Part shown: positions 62,747 through 64,000 of the stretch, piece by piece | How positions within the stretch are numbered: the stretch's first letter is position 1 | Layout: every line of letters starts with the position of its first letter | NCBI RefSeq assembly: GCF_023145115.1 | Contig: NZ_JAGLEJ010000001.1 | Coordinates: 1 to 64,000, forward strand | Direction: 5' to 3' | DNA length: 64,000 nt | Source of the DNA: Algiphilus sp. | GTDB taxonomy: Bacteria; Pseudomonadota; Gammaproteobacteria; Nevskiales; Nevskiaceae | Translations under genes and position numbers: made by a program | Notes under the pieces: generated by a model | The model's input: the letters and a program-made list of their open reading frames with translations, nothing else | What the model was told of the DNA's origin: nothing | Database searches by the model: none

Positions 62747-64000
62747 TCAGGCCTTGCGCTGATCGCCGGCGGCGGCAGCCTCGCTGCCGAAATAGACGTG
62801 CGCGCGATCACGTCCCGCCTTCTTGGCGAGGTACATGGCGCGGTCGGCCTGCGACAGTAGCTCGCCGGCATCGACCGGGTCCTCGCTGTCGCCGCGGAAC
62901 ACCGCCACTCCGACGCTGGCGGTAAGCGCGACGCGGTGCTCGCCGATGGCGATCGGCTCCGCGAGCAGGCCCCGGACACGCTCGGCGAAGACTTCGACGC
63001 GACCGCGCTCGCCGGCGCCGGTATCGACGACGACGAACTCGTCACCGGACAGCCGGGCGACGAAGTAGCCTTCGGCGGCGATCGATTCCAGCCGGCGCGC
63101 GGCCTCGCGCAGCACGGCGTCGCCGGTGTCGTGGCCGTAGCGGTCGTTGACGCGCTTGAAGCGGTCGAGATCGACGAATGCGACCGCCAGGTTCTTGCCG
63201 CGCTGCACGGCGACCCGCAGTGCATCACGCAGCGTGTTGATGGCGGCGGTGCGGTTGGGCAGACCGGTGAGATCGTCCTGCTGCGCCTGACGCGCCAGGC
63301 GGGCCTCGGCCGCCTCGCGCTCGCTGCAGTCGGTGGCCATGGCCATGAAGACCGGCGGCTCCTCAGCGCGCGAGTAGCTGAGCCGCACCTCGACCGGATA
63401 GCTGCTGCCGTCCGGCCGGCGGTGCCGGGCGCGGTAGTGGACATGCTCGGTCTGGCCGCTGCGCAGGCGGAGGTAGTAGTCGTGCAGCGTCTCGCTGTCC
63501 ACGCCCTCGGTGATCATGGCCGGCGTCATGCGCGCGAGCTGTCCGTCCTCCAGCCCCAGGTTCCGCTGCCCGGCGCGGTTGACCTCGGTGAAGTAGAGCG
63601 ACTGCGCATCGAAGACGTAGATCTCCTCGGCGGCATAGTCGAACAGGCGCCCCATGCGCAGCGACAGATTGTCCTTGCGCTGCTCCATGGTGAGATCGCG
63701 CAGCACCAGGACGAGCTGGCGGTCACCCTCGTCCTCCAGCGGCTGGGCGAGCAGGTCCACCGGGAAGGTGGTCGCGTCCCGTCGCCAGCCGACCACGCGC
63801 GGCAGGCGCGCACGCGCCTGACTGTCGCCGTAGTCGCTGATGTGCACGTCCGGCATGTTGAGGAAGGGCACCGGCATCAACTTGGTGACCGTGGCCCCGA
63901 CGAGCTCCTCGCGGCGATAGCCGAACATGCGCGCGACACGCGCGTTGGCGAAGGTGATGACCCCGGCGGTATCGGTGGTCAGCACGCCCTCGTCGAGATG
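62747..64000 (-). CDS. PAS-PAS-GGDEF diguanylate cyclase (5' end outside window)
   Basis: At least 417 residues; the frame is still open at the window edge (HLDEG precedes VLTTDTAGVITF), so the start lies beyond. First PAS with FANARVARMFGYRREELVG, second PAS with FTEVNRAGQRNLG and a PAC-like RHRRPDGSSYPVEVRLSY, then a GGDEF domain DDLTGLPNR, FVDLDRFKRVND, ARLSGDEFVVV. The active-site SGDEF variant is common in working cyclases. No RxxD inhibitory site is seen five residues before it. Makes cyclic di-GMP in response to an unknown signal. Confidence 0.88.
   Translation of the reverse strand, partial: HLDEGVLTTDTAGVITFANARVARMFGYRREELVGATVTKLMPVPFLNMPDVHISDYGDSQARARLPRVVGWRRDATTFPVDLLAQPLEDEGDRQLVLVLRDLTMEQRKDNLSLRMGRLFDYAAEEIYVFDAQSLYFTEVNRAGQRNLGLEDGQLARMTPAMITEGVDSETLHDYYLRLRSGQTEHVHYRARHRRPDGSSYPVEVRLSYSRAEEPPVFMAMATDCSEREAAEARLARQAQQDDLTGLPNRTAAINTLRDALRVAVQRGKNLAVAFVDLDRFKRVNDRYGHDTGDAVLREAARRLESIAAEGYFVARLSGDEFVVVDTGAGERGRVEVFAERVRGLLAEPIAIGEHRVALTASVGVAVFRGDSEDPVDAGELLSQADRAMYLAKKAGRDRAHVYFGSEAAAAGDQRKA

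Noticed and set aside
1..64000. Searched by eye for tRNA, rRNA, CRISPR arrays, integrases, att sites and insertion-sequence transposases
   Set aside because: None recognised. The only mobile trace is the MITE at 60.2-60.4 kb, so horizontal acquisition of the island is possible but has no direct marker here.

Overview
The window is GC-rich bacterial DNA with tightly packed genes. The order lptD-surA-pdxA-rsmA, the divergent amgK-murU pair and a TtpC-type TonB system point to a gammaproteobacterium, probably aquatic or marine. The order is not decidable from the sequence; a Nevskiales/Salinisphaerales-like or Chromatiales-like lineage would fit.

Layout. (1) 1-545: non-coding repeats and hairpins upstream of urtA. 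(2) 546-6275: a complete urea ABC transporter, urtABCDE. (3) 6445-9113: an OlsB/OlsA-type acyltransferase pair and lipoyl synthase. (4) 9123-54812: a large nucleic-acid/purine and ureide catabolism island of about 45 kb. (5) 54843-64000: housekeeping genes (murU, amgK, lptD, surA, pdxA, rsmA, a universal stress protein and a truncated PAS-GGDEF protein). A 141-bp MITE sits between surA and pdxA.

The island appears to hold a complete route for eating nucleic acids from outside the cell. A secreted S1/P1 nuclease and a lipoprotein 5'-nucleotidase yield nucleosides. Two exported adenosine deaminases, two exported nucleoside hydrolases, two exported NUP-family proteins and three tandem exported adenine deaminases convert these to bases. 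Two TonB-dependent receptors, with their own TonB/ExbB/ExbD/TtpC/DUF3450/TPR energising complex, handle the outer membrane. An AzgA-type NCS2 permease handles the inner membrane. Cytoplasmic adenosine deaminase, a guanine-deaminase-like enzyme and xanthine dehydrogenase XdhABC carry the purine to urate. No urate oxidase is seen. Instead the island holds a ring-opening amidohydrolase of the cyanuric acid hydrolase/barbiturase family, an AllA-like (ureidoglycolate lyase family) protein, a biuret hydrolase with the BiuH residues, and an AtzF-type allophanate hydrolase. A urea importer lies nearby.

Almost every transcription unit of the island carries the same 21-bp operator: TTGTATACA, three bases, TTGTATACA, or a degenerate form. 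I count ten copies, all intergenic and all between 11.1 and 54.9 kb. One lies just upstream of the only island regulator, a GntR/FCD protein. I infer a single local regulon that joins extracellular nucleic-acid breakdown, purine oxidation and biuret/allophanate hydrolysis. The unproven and most interesting part is how the purine half connects to the cyanurate/biuret half.
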